Assembly (NCBI RefSeq): GCF_001447195.1
Contig: NZ_LFRI01000245.1
Span: 35,344-99,343 of the forward strand
Length of the DNA: 64,000 nt
Source: Aquabacterium parvum
Lineage (GTDB): Bacteria; Pseudomonadota; Gammaproteobacteria; Burkholderiales; Burkholderiaceae_C
Direction of reading: 5' to 3'
Part shown: positions 50,896 to 59,981 of the stretch, one piece after another
Position numbering within the stretch: position 1 is the first letter of the stretch
Layout: each line of letters opens with the position of its first letter
Program-made: the position numbers and the translations under genes
Notes under the pieces: model-generated
The model's input: only the letters and a program-made list of their open reading frames with translations
What the model was told of the DNA's origin: nothing
Databases searched by the model: none

Positions 50896-50918
50896 TGAGC
50901 CCGCTTCGTGCGGGCTCA
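50896..50918 (+). terminator. Hairpin downstream of the IS, probably the original 3' end of the small gene
   Basis: TGAGCCCGC and GCGGGCTCA form a perfect 9-bp stem with loop TTCGT, followed by TTCATTGG. It stands 51 bases right of the IS, in the place expected for the terminator of the small plus-strand gene before the insertion; it could also serve hsdS on the other strand. Confidence 0.55.
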
Positions 50919-50949
50919 TTCATTGGTCTATGCACCGTCAGATCACTAA

Positions 50950-52278
50950 TCATGCGATGGCCTCTTCGTTGAGCTTCTGGACTTCTGGCAAACGCAGTTG
51001 GCCGGAGATCAGGCGGGGGAGGAGGGTGTCGCGGAGGGTGGCCAACGTGCGAGCCCTTTTCCGATTAATCGTCTTGGCAGCATCAATTGGCGCTAAGGCT
51101 GCGTTGAATATTTGGCGAATGACATCTGAAGGCGGCACCACAAGCTTCAAGTCAGATAGCGTGCCCAGACTCAAATTTGCCTGCACAGCCTGAACAACAC
51201 GTTCGCCCATGAGTTGCTTCGACTCGGCCCTGTTGAGAAACCGAACAATGAGCCCACTCGGTAGCAGTTCATCTCTAGGTCGAATAATCGCCACGGCTTG
51301 ATTGGTGTTCGCTGGCAAGAAGTCTTCAGTCATGACGGCTGTTCGCCCGATGGTGCCAGCAATCGAGATCAATACATCACCCTCCTTCAGTTGAGACCTC
51401 TGAAGCAGCTTATGAGTCTCAGCATCAATGAACGCAAACTTTGCAGGGATAAAGTCGCCGTCATCCGTCATGGATTCCGCTTTGACAAAATTAATTCCGA
51501 ACTCTACAAAGGGGCGCTTCAGCGTTGTTGGCGTCGTGCCCTTGGTTACTCGCTCAACAATGTCGCCCAGTCGATGAACACCCCACCCCTTCGGCACCAG
51601 GCCAAGAGCCGACTCTTCGAAGGCATCAGGGAAGAGCACAGCAGTGGCCTCGTCCATGCCTTCGGGCGCGAGACCAGCCAGCTTGGCGCGCACGGGATCG
51701 AAATCGACGAACCAGGACTTGAACAGGGCTTGGGCGATGGCTTCGAGGGTGGCGTTGGTTTCGCGCAGGAGGGTGATGCGGTCGTCGAGTGCTTTTAGCG
51801 CTCCCGCGGCCTCCTGCTGAACATCGACCGGCGGCAACTTGATAGGGACCTTTCGCAGCTCGCTTTGCTTGATGCCCAGCACGGTGGTACCAGTTGCACG
51901 AGACCGTAGTTGATCTTGAAGCTCTTCCGACTGAAGGAGGTACAGCAGATACGTGCTGTCCAAAAGCCCCTTCTTACCTCGCAGGGTGACGACCCGCTGA
52001 GCAAGAGCCACCTTCTCTTTTCCAAGCTGAGCTACCTCCCCAAGTGGGGCCTCGACCGTGAGCACTACATCGCCAGCCCGAGGTATGCCACGCCTCATCC
52101 ATGCGTCGTAGTTATCGACAGCGATGAACTCCGTAGGGGTCTCAATTCGCCCCGCCTTGATGATCTTTGCGGTAATGAGGGGAATGCCCGAGTCGGTCTT
52201 ATCAGGCGTCTTTCCGCGATAGTCAATGAGGGCGTCTAAGCATTCCTCAAGTGGTAGGACTGGCCACTCAGAACTCAT
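50950..52278 (-). CDS. hsdS: Type I restriction-modification specificity subunit
   Basis: 442 residues with two target-recognition regions separated by conserved helices ([33 protein letters not shown] and the equivalent C-terminal helix ending in [13 protein letters not shown]). It sets the DNA sequence recognised by the methylase and nuclease complex. It overlaps the hsdM 3' end by 11 bases. Confidence 0.92.
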   Translation of the reverse strand: MSSEWPVLPLEECLDALIDYRGKTPDKTDSGIPLITAKIIKAGRIETPTEFIAVDNYDAWMRRGIPRAGDVVLTVEAPLGEVAQLGKEKVALAQRVVTLRGKKGLLDSTYLLYLLQSEELQDQLRSRATGTTVLGIKQSELRKVPIKLPPVDVQQEAAGALKALDDRITLLRETNATLEAIAQALFKSWFVDFDPVRAKLAGLAPEGMDEATAVLFPDAFEESALGLVPKGWGVHRLGDIVERVTKGTTPTTLKRPFVEFGINFVKAESMTDDGDFIPAKFAFIDAETHKLLQRSQLKEGDVLISIAGTIGRTAVMTEDFLPANTNQAVAIIRPRDELLPSGLIVRFLNRAESKQLMGERVVQAVQANLSLGTLSDLKLVVPPSDVIRQIFNAALAPIDAAKTINRKRARTLATLRDTLLPRLISGQLRLPEVQKLNEEAIA

Positions 52279-53818
52279 ACCCCAGCCCCCCCAGCTTCTG
52301 CCGAATCAGCGCATCCAGCTCCGCGCCCTTGGCCATCTGCTCGCCCAGCTTTTCGGTGAGCTTTTGCATCTTGTCGGCAAAGGCTTCGTCGTCGTCTTCC
52401 ACTTCTTCGGCGCCCACATAGCGCCCTGGCGTCAGCACATGGCCGTGCTGCGCAATCTCGGCCAACGGCACGCTGCGGCAATAGCCGGGCACGTCTTCAT
52501 ACGCGGCGGCATCGGCCTCGCCGCGCCAAGCAGCCACCGTGCCTGCGATGCGCTCGATCACCTCATCAGTGAACTCGCACTGCACACGGCTGATCATGCG
52601 GGCCAGCTTGCGGGCGTCGATGAACAGCACTTCGCCCTTGCGCTGCTTGCGCTTGGCCAGGAACCACAAGCAAGCCGGGATCTGGGTGTTGAAGAACAAC
52701 TGTCCAGGCAAAGAAATCATCACCTCGACCACGTCGGCATCGACCATGGCCGCTCGGATCTGGCCTTCGTTGTTCTGGCTGGATGACATTGAGCCATTGG
52801 CCAACACGATGCCCGCGCGCCCGGTGGGCTTGAGGTGGTGCAGCATGTGCTGCAACCAGGCGTAGTTGGCGTTGCCTTGCGGTGGGTCGCCATAGTGCCA
52901 GCGAGGGTCGCCTTCCAGGCTGCCATGCCACCAGTCACTGATGTTGAAAGGAGGGTTGGCCAGGATGAAGTCAGCCCTCAAATCAGGATGCTGGTTCTTG
53001 GTGAAGGTGTCGCCAGGTTCGCGGCCCAGGTTGAAGTCGATGCCGCGAATGGCCAGGTTCATGGCCGCCAAGCGCCAGGTGGTTGGGTTGGCCTCTTGCC
53101 CGTAGATGGACACATCGCCCAGGTGGCCTCCATGCGCCTCAATGAACCTCTCGGATTGCACGAACATCCCGCCTGAACCGCAGCACGGGTCATACACCTG
53201 CCCATGGTGTGGGGCCAGCACAGCCACCAAGGTCTTGACGATGCTGGCGGGCGTGTAGAACTGCCCGCCCCGCTTGCCTTCGGCGCTGGCGAACATGCCC
53301 AGGAAGTATTCGTACACCTGGCCCAGCACGTCGCGGGCGGTGCTGGCATCGGTGCCAAAGCCGATGGTGGAGATCAAGTCAACCAGCTCACCCAGCTTGC
53401 CATCGGGCAACTGGGCGCGGGCATAGCGTTTGTCGAGGATGCCTTTAAGCTTGGGGTTCTCTGCTTCGATCAGGCTCAGGGCGTCGTCAATGCGTTTGCC
53501 GATGTCAGGCTGCTTGGCTGCGGCTCGGATGGCCTCCCACCGCGCAGGCTCGGGCACCCAGAACACGTTGACCTCGCGGTAGTAGTCGCGGTCTTCGAGT
53601 TCCGCATCGATGTCTTCCTGGCTGGCATCGCCATAGAAGTATTCGTCGTTGGGGTCACGCAGGCGGGTGCTCAGCTCAGCGCGGCGGGCGGCAAAAGTGT
53701 CCGAGATGTACTTCACGAAAATCAGGCCGAGCACAAGATGCTTGTATTCGGCGGCGTCCATGTTGGCGCGCAGCTTGTCGGCGGTGGCCCAGAGTGTCTT
53801 TTTGATGTCGTCAATCAT
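52268..53818 (-). CDS. hsdM: Type I restriction-modification N6-adenine methyltransferase
   Basis: 516 residues. N-terminal HsdM helical domain ([40 protein letters not shown]), SAM-binding [11 protein letters not shown] and catalytic [13 protein letters not shown]. It methylates adenine in the HsdS target. First gene of hsdMS. Confidence 0.96.
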   Translation of the reverse strand: MIDDIKKTLWATADKLRANMDAAEYKHLVLGLIFVKYISDTFAARRAELSTRLRDPNDEYFYGDASQEDIDAELEDRDYYREVNVFWVPEPARWEAIRAAAKQPDIGKRIDDALSLIEAENPKLKGILDKRYARAQLPDGKLGELVDLISTIGFGTDASTARDVLGQVYEYFLGMFASAEGKRGGQFYTPASIVKTLVAVLAPHHGQVYDPCCGSGGMFVQSERFIEAHGGHLGDVSIYGQEANPTTWRLAAMNLAIRGIDFNLGREPGDTFTKNQHPDLRADFILANPPFNISDWWHGSLEGDPRWHYGDPPQGNANYAWLQHMLHHLKPTGRAGIVLANGSMSSSQNNEGQIRAAMVDADVVEVMISLPGQLFFNTQIPACLWFLAKRKQRKGEVLFIDARKLARMISRVQCEFTDEVIERIAGTVAAWRGEADAAAYEDVPGYCRSVPLAEIAQHGHVLTPGRYVGAEEVEDDDEAFADKMQKLTEKLGEQMAKGAELDALIRQKLGGLGYEF

Positions 53819-53839
53819 GGGGGTGATCTTATCGGGCGT

Positions 53840-54418
53840 TCAATCCTCTGATTTCCGGCTTTTCAGACAGAGGCTGTAGACGTTGTGAGCCGTACGCGAT
53901 GGCAGGGCCAAGGCGGCATTGTCTCTAGCGCACGGCGCCCAGGCCATGGATGCCAGCCAATGGCTCACCTGCCAACGCAGTCGGCACGTCGTCAGCCAAC
54001 GGCCCAAAACACGCAACGGCAGGTACATCAGCACCACCGGCACGGTGAGCACCAGGCTCCGAACGTCCCAGGCAACCGCTGCGGCCAGGCCGCCAGCCAG
54101 GATGACCAGCACCGCCAGCGCATCGCACTTGCGCAGCAACATTGGCGGATCCTCTGACACGAAATTCACCTGCCGCCCCGTCGTCAGGTTGGCCAGCCCG
54201 ACCACCCAATTGCCCAGCAGCAACACATTGACCCGGTGCCCCCGGCGCGCGGGCATCACCCTGCTGTGAACAACGAGCTTGATGTCACGACCATCATCGG
54301 CGGCAATCCAGAACTCGCGCCGTTCGCGGGCAGGGTATTGCTCGCACCATCGCATCGGCACATTGATGTACCGCTGCACCTCGGCCAGCTCGCCAGTGAT
54401 GTACCAAAACTTGCGCAT
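53840..54418 (-). CDS. Hypothetical protein with two membrane segments
   Basis: 192 residues. I do not recognise a family. The N-terminal about 90 residues are soluble and Arg-rich (PMRWCEQYPARERREFWIAADDGRDIKLVVHSR) and look beta-strand rich. Two hydrophobic segments follow (LAVLVILAGGLAAAVAW and LVLTVPVVLMYLPLRVLG), then a basic tail. It ends 21 bases before hsdM on the same strand and may be cotranscribed with it. Confidence 0.6.
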   Translation of the reverse strand: MRKFWYITGELAEVQRYINVPMRWCEQYPARERREFWIAADDGRDIKLVVHSRVMPARRGHRVNVLLLGNWVVGLANLTTGRQVNFVSEDPPMLLRKCDALAVLVILAGGLAAAVAWDVRSLVLTVPVVLMYLPLRVLGRWLTTCRLRWQVSHWLASMAWAPCARDNAALALPSRTAHNVYSLCLKSRKSED

Positions 54419-54806
54419 GTCGGGTCTCCTTGCATTGACCCGACCACGGTCACACGCAAGCTTAGGGAGTCAACCCCGGTGAGCAGCTGTTCACGCGCAA
54501 TAGAGTGCGCGACAGCGCAACAAAGCCTGCGACAGTCGTCCAACGGCGGCCCTCCTGCGCGGTCCTCGCCCCGAGGAGGGCGACCGGTCGGCGATGACCC
54601 CTTTGCAGCGGTTGCGGACCTCGTGCGCGGAGAAACGATGGGCCGCTTGCGTCAGCAACAGCGGTCACTCGACGGTTTTGCGTGAAAAGCTCCTCCACGC
54701 AATCACGGTTGACGCATGAAGCTACAGCCCTCTGGGCATACATAGTCAAGAGAGTTCCCTTGAGTCGCTTTAACCAGCAATCAACTAAATCACCAGGAGC
54801 ACCACA
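54419..54806. other. Intergenic stretch without a supported gene
   Basis: About 390 bases with a perfect small hairpin TCCTCG-CCC-CGAGGA (54563-54577) and scattered inverted repeats. A short open frame near 54580-54685 could be a gene remnant but has no start or recognisable domain. The last 25 bases hold the ribosome site AGGAGC of the next gene. Confidence 0.4.
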
Positions 54807-55163
54807 ATGTTTTTGTCTACCTTCATCTTTGCCAAGAACCAGTTTGATGATGAGTTTCATCGGCTGGACCAAGCTATCGCTGAAGCAGCGCGCGACATCC
54901 CCGGCTACTTAGGCGAGGAGACTTGGGAGAACAACTCCACGGGTCTTGTGTCCAACGTCTACTATTGGGAATCCCTTGAAGCCTTAAAGGCCCTCATGAA
55001 GCATCCAACGCATTTGGAAGCCAAGGCAAAGCAGGGACAGTGGCTGAATGGCTATCAAGTGGTAATAGCAGAGGTCCTTAGGGTATACGGGGATTCAAAA
55101 TTGAAGGGCCTCCTGCCGGTGTCAAACCCATACAGCTCGGATCGATGGGAAGCTGGGTCCTAA
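54807..55163 (+). CDS. Antibiotic biosynthesis monooxygenase (ABM)-like protein
   Basis: 118 residues with the dimeric alpha-beta barrel ABM pattern (FHRLDQAIAEAARDIPGYLGEETWENNSTGLVSNVYYWESLEALKALMKHPTHLEAK). Such proteins are small quinone oxygenases or heme-binding proteins, often of unknown substrate. AGGAGC lies eight bases before the ATG. It is convergent with the allophanate hydrolase gene, with no clear link to it. Confidence 0.75.
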   Translation: MFLSTFIFAKNQFDDEFHRLDQAIAEAARDIPGYLGEETWENNSTGLVSNVYYWESLEALKALMKHPTHLEAKAKQGQWLNGYQVVIAEVLRVYGDSKLKGLLPVSNPYSSDRWEAGS

Positions 55164-55253
55164 ACCTTGCCCCACCTTGGCATTTTGACCGACTTGCAAA
55201 TTTGCAGCCACAGGAGGGAACAATCAAGCGCCCTTCCATGCCAGCAAACCTGG

Positions 55254-56603
55254 CTACCCGGTGAACATCTCAGCGACCTGAAGCAAACGCATGTCGTCGG
55301 CACGGCGGCCCACAAACATGATGCCCGATGGCAGACCATCAGGCCGGAAGCCGTTCGGAACGGAGACGGCGGGGATGCTCAGGAACGGCGCGAAATTTGT
55401 GTAGGCACCGAGACTGCTCGAGCCATAGGCCGGGTCTTTCCTGACCACCTCCCGGGTATGTATCGTGGGTGCTGTTGGAAGACACAGTACGTCCACCCTC
55501 GACCACACATCAAGTTCGATTGTTCTTTCAAGTTCCTTGATGCGATGCATCATCTCAAAAGCATCGATTGCCGAAAACTTGACGGCATTGGCAATTGCGT
55601 CTCTCACGACGGGTGTGTAGCTGGCCTCAGGATGGCTAGCGATGAAGTCACCAAGCACGGCAGTCCGCTCTGCCATGGACGGCCCGAAGTACGTCATATC
55701 CGAGATTTCCTTGAACGGCGCGTAGTCGATAAGTTCGACTCGGTAGCCAAGCGCCCTCAGTCGCGCTACGCCCCGCTCATAGGCCGAGCGGGCGTGAGCG
55801 TCACCAAGGAAAAACTCGTCTCGGGATTCGATAACGCCAAAGGAAGGTGCCGTGAATGCATCTGAGCGGCTTGGCAGTTCAACCGAGAAAGGGTCCTCAA
55901 CATCAAAACCAACGGCCACCTCCAGAACGCGTCGGACGTCGTCAGCACAGTTCCCAAACACCGAAATCGTGTCAAGTGATTTGGCGCAAGGAACAACACC
56001 TGATGCACTGAGAAGGCCTCCCGATGGGCGAAAGCCCAAGATGTTGTTGAAACCTGCAGGAATGCGCCCCGAACCCGCAGTGTCCGTCCCAAGGGAAAAC
56101 TGGACAATGCCGCAAGACACCGCCACAGCCGAGCCGGAGCTTGAACCACCAGAAATGTGGTCAGGGCTGTAGGGATTGATAGGACTGCCATAAACCGAAC
56201 GCATGCCTGTCAACCCCGTTGCGAACTGGTCCAAATTGCATTTTCCGACCAGCATGCCGCCGGCGGCGAGTAGGCGCTCAACCACAAAAGCATTTTTCTC
56301 GGGGGTGTAGGCGTACTGGGGGCAACCGGCAGTCGTGGGCATGCCTGCCACGTCAATATTGTCTTTCACGGCAAACGGCACACCATAAAGCGGCAAGCGC
56401 GCTCGCTCTACTTCCGTCAGGGCGGCAAGCTCATTGGCTCGCTGGCGCAGGGCTTGCGGGGTTACCGTGAATATGAAGATGGGATTCTCGCGCTGGCTCT
56501 CCAGCCGATGAAGCACCTCGTCGACGATGGTCAAGGGGTGCAACTCGCCGGTCACCGTCTTTTGAATCAGCCCGCGAATGTGTGGCTCTATGCTGATGTG
56601 CAT
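55254..56603 (-). CDS. atzF: Allophanate hydrolase, AtzF-type amidase domain only
   Basis: 449 residues of the amidase signature family. The Ser-cisSer-Lys triad is in place: K80 (PFAVKDNIDVAG), S154 (SGGSSSGSAVAV) and S178 (GTDTAGSGRIPAG), with AtzF-like spacing. It hydrolyses allophanate to ammonia and CO2 (via N-carboxycarbamate). AtzF of Pseudomonas ADP is about 605 residues, and this one lacks the C-terminal domain of about 150 residues. It ends the catabolic operon, 81 bases after cbtA, with small dyads in the gap. Confidence 0.88.
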   Translation of the reverse strand: MHISIEPHIRGLIQKTVTGELHPLTIVDEVLHRLESQRENPIFIFTVTPQALRQRANELAALTEVERARLPLYGVPFAVKDNIDVAGMPTTAGCPQYAYTPEKNAFVVERLLAAGGMLVGKCNLDQFATGLTGMRSVYGSPINPYSPDHISGGSSSGSAVAVSCGIVQFSLGTDTAGSGRIPAGFNNILGFRPSGGLLSASGVVPCAKSLDTISVFGNCADDVRRVLEVAVGFDVEDPFSVELPSRSDAFTAPSFGVIESRDEFFLGDAHARSAYERGVARLRALGYRVELIDYAPFKEISDMTYFGPSMAERTAVLGDFIASHPEASYTPVVRDAIANAVKFSAIDAFEMMHRIKELERTIELDVWSRVDVLCLPTAPTIHTREVVRKDPAYGSSSLGAYTNFAPFLSIPAVSVPNGFRPDGLPSGIMFVGRRADDMRLLQVAEMFTG

Positions 56604-56625
56604 GTGTACTCTCTGTGGTTAAAGA

Positions 56626-56657
56626 CGAGTTGACTCGCACCGGGTGTTTCACCGGTG
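56626..56657. repeat. Two adjacent dyads between cbtA and atzF
   Basis: CGAGT-TG-ACTCG (56626-56637) and CACCGG-GTGTTTCA-CCGGTG (56638-56657) lie side by side just upstream of atzF. No T-run follows, so they are more likely RNA-processing or regulatory dyads than a terminator. Confidence 0.5.
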
Positions 56658-56684
56658 TGAACTGAATTGATGAAAACCGCTGCG

Positions 56685-57389
56685 CTATGCGTATGGCGGT
56701 ATGCGGGCTTGTAGAAATCCGACCGCCGCGCCTAACGACAGCCAAAGCACTGCCGTCATGGCAAATGAGGCGAGCACAAACGGTGTGGTCAGGTAAGCCA
56801 GCTCGGGCAGGGGCCCCGTGCCAGGAAGCCAAAACCGCAGGATGTGAGGCAGAGCTATCAGGGCAAGCGATGTCGTCAAGAGCGCCACTTTGCGACGTCT
56901 GACGCCTTGGATGGCCGAGAAGGAGGCCCCCAATGTGCCGAATGCTGTCAGAAGCCACCACAACTGCCTCATGTGCACGTCATAGGATGGCATCCCAGGC
57001 GGTTGTGGAGGTATTCCTAGCCCAGGGGCCAATTGAAAAGAAAGGAATCCAATCGCGCCAAGGGTCAAGCCAGCCCGCCACCCCTGTTTGCGGCACAGTG
57101 CAAGTACGCCACTGAGCATCAGTCCATAGCCCATGGCGGTGCAGATCACGGCTACAGCGGTCGATATCTTTCGCACGATGGGGTCGCCGGGCGGCTCTTC
57201 GTCTGATCCGTGCGTGTGTTCATGTTCCCCGTGGTCATGGTCAGAGACGGCCTCGCGCTCCGGCTGTGCAGCTTCTGCGGCCTCTGCCAACACAATCATG
57301 GGTTGAAGGACTGTGCCTTGCACCAACGATGCCGCTGAGCCGGCCATCGCGCCACCGAGGATTCCAATGAGGAGAATTCGAGTCAGCAT
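56685..57389 (-). CDS. cbtA: CbtA family cobalt transporter
   Basis: 234 residues with five to six hydrophobic segments starting MLTRILLIGILGGAMAGSAASLVQGTVLQPMIVLAE and a His/Asp/Glu-rich loop (DHDHGEHEHTHGSDEE) in the first extracytoplasmic region that may gather metal. CbtA with CbtB is predicted to take up cobalt and is usually found under cobalamin control. Here it lies inside a nitrile hydratase operon, so it probably feeds cobalt to that enzyme. The ATG at 57389 starts seven bases after cbtB. Confidence 0.88.
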   Translation of the reverse strand: MLTRILLIGILGGAMAGSAASLVQGTVLQPMIVLAEAAEAAQPEREAVSDHDHGEHEHTHGSDEEPPGDPIVRKISTAVAVICTAMGYGLMLSGVLALCRKQGWRAGLTLGAIGFLSFQLAPGLGIPPQPPGMPSYDVHMRQLWWLLTAFGTLGASFSAIQGVRRRKVALLTTSLALIALPHILRFWLPGTGPLPELAYLTTPFVLASFAMTAVLWLSLGAAVGFLQARIPPYA

Positions 57390-57396
57390 GGCCGCC

Positions 57397-57588
57397 TCAA
57401 TGACAGATGAGGCCAACTGAATGTCGGGCGTCGTGTGCACTGCCATGCAGGGTGCCGGGCGCAAAGCCGACGCCATACACAATCAACATCCCCAGAAGCA
57501 CTGAGATGGCAGCGCTTACCCATCGAGAACGGACACTGCTGGCTTCGCCAGGTACCCCAGCTTCCGTGAACTCAACATGGTTGTTCAT
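57397..57588 (-). CDS. cbtB: CbtB family cobalt transporter subunit
   Basis: 63 residues with one membrane helix (VSAAISVLLGMLIVYGVGFAPG) followed by the metal-binding tail LHGSAHDARHSVGLICH. Start ATG overlaps the stop of the preceding hydrolase gene (TGATG). It partners CbtA. No cobalamin riboswitch can precede it because the genes overlap. Confidence 0.88.
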   Translation of the reverse strand: MNNHVEFTEAGVPGEASSVRSRWVSAAISVLLGMLIVYGVGFAPGTLHGSAHDARHSVGLICH

Positions 57589-58292
57589 CACTCCCCTCCT
57601 TTGGCTTCGAAATGACTGGAGAGCACATCCATCAATGCATGGCTGTCGGCCACGGCGGCGATGTAGCCACCCTCCACTTGGAGAAGCTCCAATGCGATGT
57701 CATGCATGCGCTGCTCCGGTTCTGCACAGCAGTCGGCCAGGACCAGCACATGGAAGCCGCGGTCTGAGGCCTCACGTGCCGTTGTCGAGACGCACACGCC
57801 CGTGGTGACACCTACCAGAATCACCTGGTCGATGCCCTGCACGCGAAGACGGTGCTCAAGCTCGGTTGCGTAGAAGGCGCCCGTGCCAACTTTGTCAATC
57901 ACCGTCTCACCCGGCCCTGGTGCTAGCTCAGCAATGATGTCCCAGCCCACCTCTCCTCGAATGAGCAGTCGTCCCAAGGCGCCCTTCGAGCCAATCTCCG
58001 CTCCCGCTCTTCGCGTCTTGGCACGCTTGCTTGCTGGTAGGTCACCAAGGTCGGGGTGGTGACCTTCCCGCGTGTAGATGACACGCATGCCTGCAGCCCG
58101 CGCCGCAGTTCGCAATGAGGCAATCCGAGGGACCAGCGCTTGGGCCGCACTGACATCCGAGCCGCGGCGTCCCATGTAGCCTTGGGGGTCACAAAAATCC
58201 CTCTGCATGTCAATCACCACGAGGACAGCAGTCTTCGGGTCAAAGTGCCTCTCTACCGGAAACATGTACGGCTGGGCGCTTACCTGTCTCAT
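57588..58292 (-). CDS. Isochorismatase-like amidohydrolase, biuret/guanylurea hydrolase type
   Basis: 234 residues of the cysteine hydrolase family. The triad is visible: D28 (VVIDMQRDF), K134 (VIDKVGTGAF) and C167 (VGVTTGVCVSTTAREASDRGF). The segment TREGHHPDLGDLPASKR and the GEVGWDIIAEL motif follow biuret hydrolase (BiuH) closely as I remember it. BiuH turns biuret into allophanate; a relative (GuuH) has been described as a guanylurea hydrolase. With two deiminase-family genes in the same operon, guanylurea to carboxyguanidine is the best guess. Overlaps both neighbours (ATGA and TGATG). Confidence 0.85.
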   Translation of the reverse strand: MRQVSAQPYMFPVERHFDPKTAVLVVIDMQRDFCDPQGYMGRRGSDVSAAQALVPRIASLRTAARAAGMRVIYTREGHHPDLGDLPASKRAKTRRAGAEIGSKGALGRLLIRGEVGWDIIAELAPGPGETVIDKVGTGAFYATELEHRLRVQGIDQVILVGVTTGVCVSTTAREASDRGFHVLVLADCCAEPEQRMHDIALELLQVEGGYIAAVADSHALMDVLSSHFEAKGGE

Positions 58293-58696
58293 CGTGCTTG
58301 CTCCACAAAAATGGGTCGAGGCGTATCGCCAGGATGCTCGTCATGCCTGTGATGGTCATGACCGTGGTGGTCATGGTGGGTGTGGTGGTCATGCTGATGT
58401 TGCCGAGAAGCAAAGCGCTCTCTGATGGCGGCTTCTGCCTCCGCAAGCTTTGTGGGTGAGACGCCCCTGTCTCGCACAAGGTTGGTCAGCGACTCAATCC
58501 AACAGTCGTAGTAGGCCGCCTCGTCGCCAATACAGCCTCCCTCAGCCTCTTTGGCGCGGATCGAGGTAATCAGGGCCTGCTGAAATTCCCGCAGGTCGAA
58601 CAGGCCAGATTGCGCTGCGGCATTGACCAGCGCAAATGCCCGGGCAGCCCATGGCGTGGGAAAGGTTGCTGGTGCCGTTTCGAGAGCAGCATTCAT
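58289..58696 (-). CDS. Nitrile hydratase accessory protein with His-rich tail
   Basis: 135 residues. Residues about 10-95 resemble the N-terminal part of nitrile hydratase beta subunits ([48 protein letters not shown]), as do known activator proteins that load cobalt into the alpha subunit. The tail (about 96-125) is mostly His and Asp ([22 protein letters not shown]), unusual for this family and apt for metal binding. Overlaps the alpha-subunit gene by four bases. Confidence 0.87.
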   Translation of the reverse strand: MNAALETAPATFPTPWAARAFALVNAAAQSGLFDLREFQQALITSIRAKEAEGGCIGDEAAYYDCWIESLTNLVRDRGVSPTKLAEAEAAIRERFASRQHQHDHHTHHDHHGHDHHRHDEHPGDTPRPIFVEQAR

Positions 58697-59286
58697 AGTG
58701 CCACCTTGGCCACGCCAATCATCGCGTCACGGCTCACCAACGAAGCTAGTTGTTCTTCCGTAAACGATTCAGTGCCAGCAGGTCTTTCGGGCAACACCAG
58801 GTAGCGAATCTCCGAGACGCTGTCCCAGACACGAACCTCGACTGCAGGGTCAAGCACGAGCCCCATCTCCGCAAGCAAGCGACGTGGCTCTCGCACCATG
58901 CGTGACCGGTACGCGCTGGACTTGTACCAGGCCGGGGGGACGCCGAGAATGGGCCACGGATAGCATGAGCACAAGGTGCAGACCACCGCGTTGTGAACTG
59001 TCGCCGAGTTCTCAACCACATGGAGCTTCTCGGTCTCAGGCCCGCCCAGGCCCAACTCGGCGCAGGCCGCCAGACCATCCGCCATGAGGCGCGCCTTGAA
59101 GTCAGGGTCCATCCAGGCCCGGGCCACAACCCGAGCGCCACCTTTTGGCCCGACCTTCTCCTCATAGTGGCGGACAAACTCATCGACTCGCGCCGAGTCA
59201 ATCACGCCGAGCTCGACGAGCAGGCTTTCGACCGCCTCGGTCCTAACCGCTTGCCAAGGTTTTTCAGTGTTTGAGTGATTGTCCAT
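58693..59286 (-). CDS. nthA: Cobalt-type nitrile hydratase alpha subunit
   Basis: 197 residues. The metal-claw motif is [12 protein letters not shown] with C103, C106, S107 and C108; Thr after the first Cys marks the cobalt type (iron types usually have Ser). C106 and C108 would be oxidised to sulfinic/sulfenic acid. Later motifs [16 protein letters not shown] and [11 protein letters not shown] follow the family. It hydrates a nitrile carbon to an amide. It follows the beta subunit gene by six bases, the beta-alpha order common in cobalt types. Confidence 0.95.
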   Translation of the reverse strand: MDNHSNTEKPWQAVRTEAVESLLVELGVIDSARVDEFVRHYEEKVGPKGGARVVARAWMDPDFKARLMADGLAACAELGLGGPETEKLHVVENSATVHNAVVCTLCSCYPWPILGVPPAWYKSSAYRSRMVREPRRLLAEMGLVLDPAVEVRVWDSVSEIRYLVLPERPAGTESFTEEQLASLVSRDAMIGVAKVAL

Positions 59287-59292
59287 GTCAGT

Positions 59293-59973
59293 TCAGGCTG
59301 GTTCAAGGTGGTCTTCGCTCAAGTCGATGAAGACGTTGGTGTTGGCTTCGGCTTGTGGCCCCCACAGCTCCGTTGCCGGAATGCGCACGCCGTAAACAGG
59401 CTGCGGGTGCTCGCCCCGGTAGTGGGCTCTGGTGTCCGGGAATATCCAGGCTTCGGCGTTGACCCGGTCGACCACGCCGACCTTTCCGCGCGCATAAGCT
59501 GTCACCCGGGTATGGCCCTCCGGATGGAGGTTGCGAACCCGGACGATTTGCCCAACGGAAAAGCGAGGTGTCACGGTCTCTTCATGGCGCCACGCGCCCC
59601 ATCGAACCTTCCTGTCGTTCGACAAGGGCCAGGCTCTGGCTCCAGCCGCCGGTGGGGTGAGTCGCTCGGCCCCTTCACTGAGTTCGTCGACTCGCTGCTG
59701 GACCTCTTGCACACCCAAAATGTCCTTGCGGGCCAGCAAACGCTCCATCGCGAAAAGCCAGCGGCCGTAGTACCCAGCCGTCAGGTAGTCGGCGGTCGGC
59801 ATGAGTTCGATTTCGTGGCGGTGCTCGTCCAGATTCCAGATTTGTTTTGTATCAAGAACCTGGGTCATGCAAAAGACCCTGCTTTCCCAACGAGAGTGAA
59901 ACACCGGCTCATCTTTCTCGCGAGCCACCAAGCCAAAGCCGTGCAGGCCACCCATGTCGTGAATGCCGTTCAT
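59293..59973 (-). CDS. nthB: Nitrile hydratase beta subunit
   Basis: 226 residues starting MNGIHDMGGLHGFG, the diagnostic beta-subunit N-terminus, with YYGRWLFAMERLL in the middle and a C-terminal SH3-like domain (RFSVGQIVRVRNLHPEGHTR, GVDRVNAEAWIFPDTRAHYRGEHPQPVYGVR). It binds the alpha subunit and closes the active site. Nine bases after the transporter ATPase. Confidence 0.95.
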   Translation of the reverse strand: MNGIHDMGGLHGFGLVAREKDEPVFHSRWESRVFCMTQVLDTKQIWNLDEHRHEIELMPTADYLTAGYYGRWLFAMERLLARKDILGVQEVQQRVDELSEGAERLTPPAAGARAWPLSNDRKVRWGAWRHEETVTPRFSVGQIVRVRNLHPEGHTRVTAYARGKVGVVDRVNAEAWIFPDTRAHYRGEHPQPVYGVRIPATELWGPQAEANTNVFIDLSEDHLEPA

Positions 59974-59981
59974 GATTGCTT

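Noticed and set aside
54236..54685. 149-codon plus-strand frame
   Set aside because: Mostly antisense to the membrane protein gene; the unique tail is short and unrecognised.
57389..57600. Cobalamin riboswitch before cbtB
   Set aside because: The upstream hydrolase gene overlaps cbtB, leaving no room for a riboswitch.
58693..59286. Iron-type nitrile hydratase
   Set aside because: The claw motif is CTLCSC, the cobalt-type form, and cobalt genes are in the same operon.
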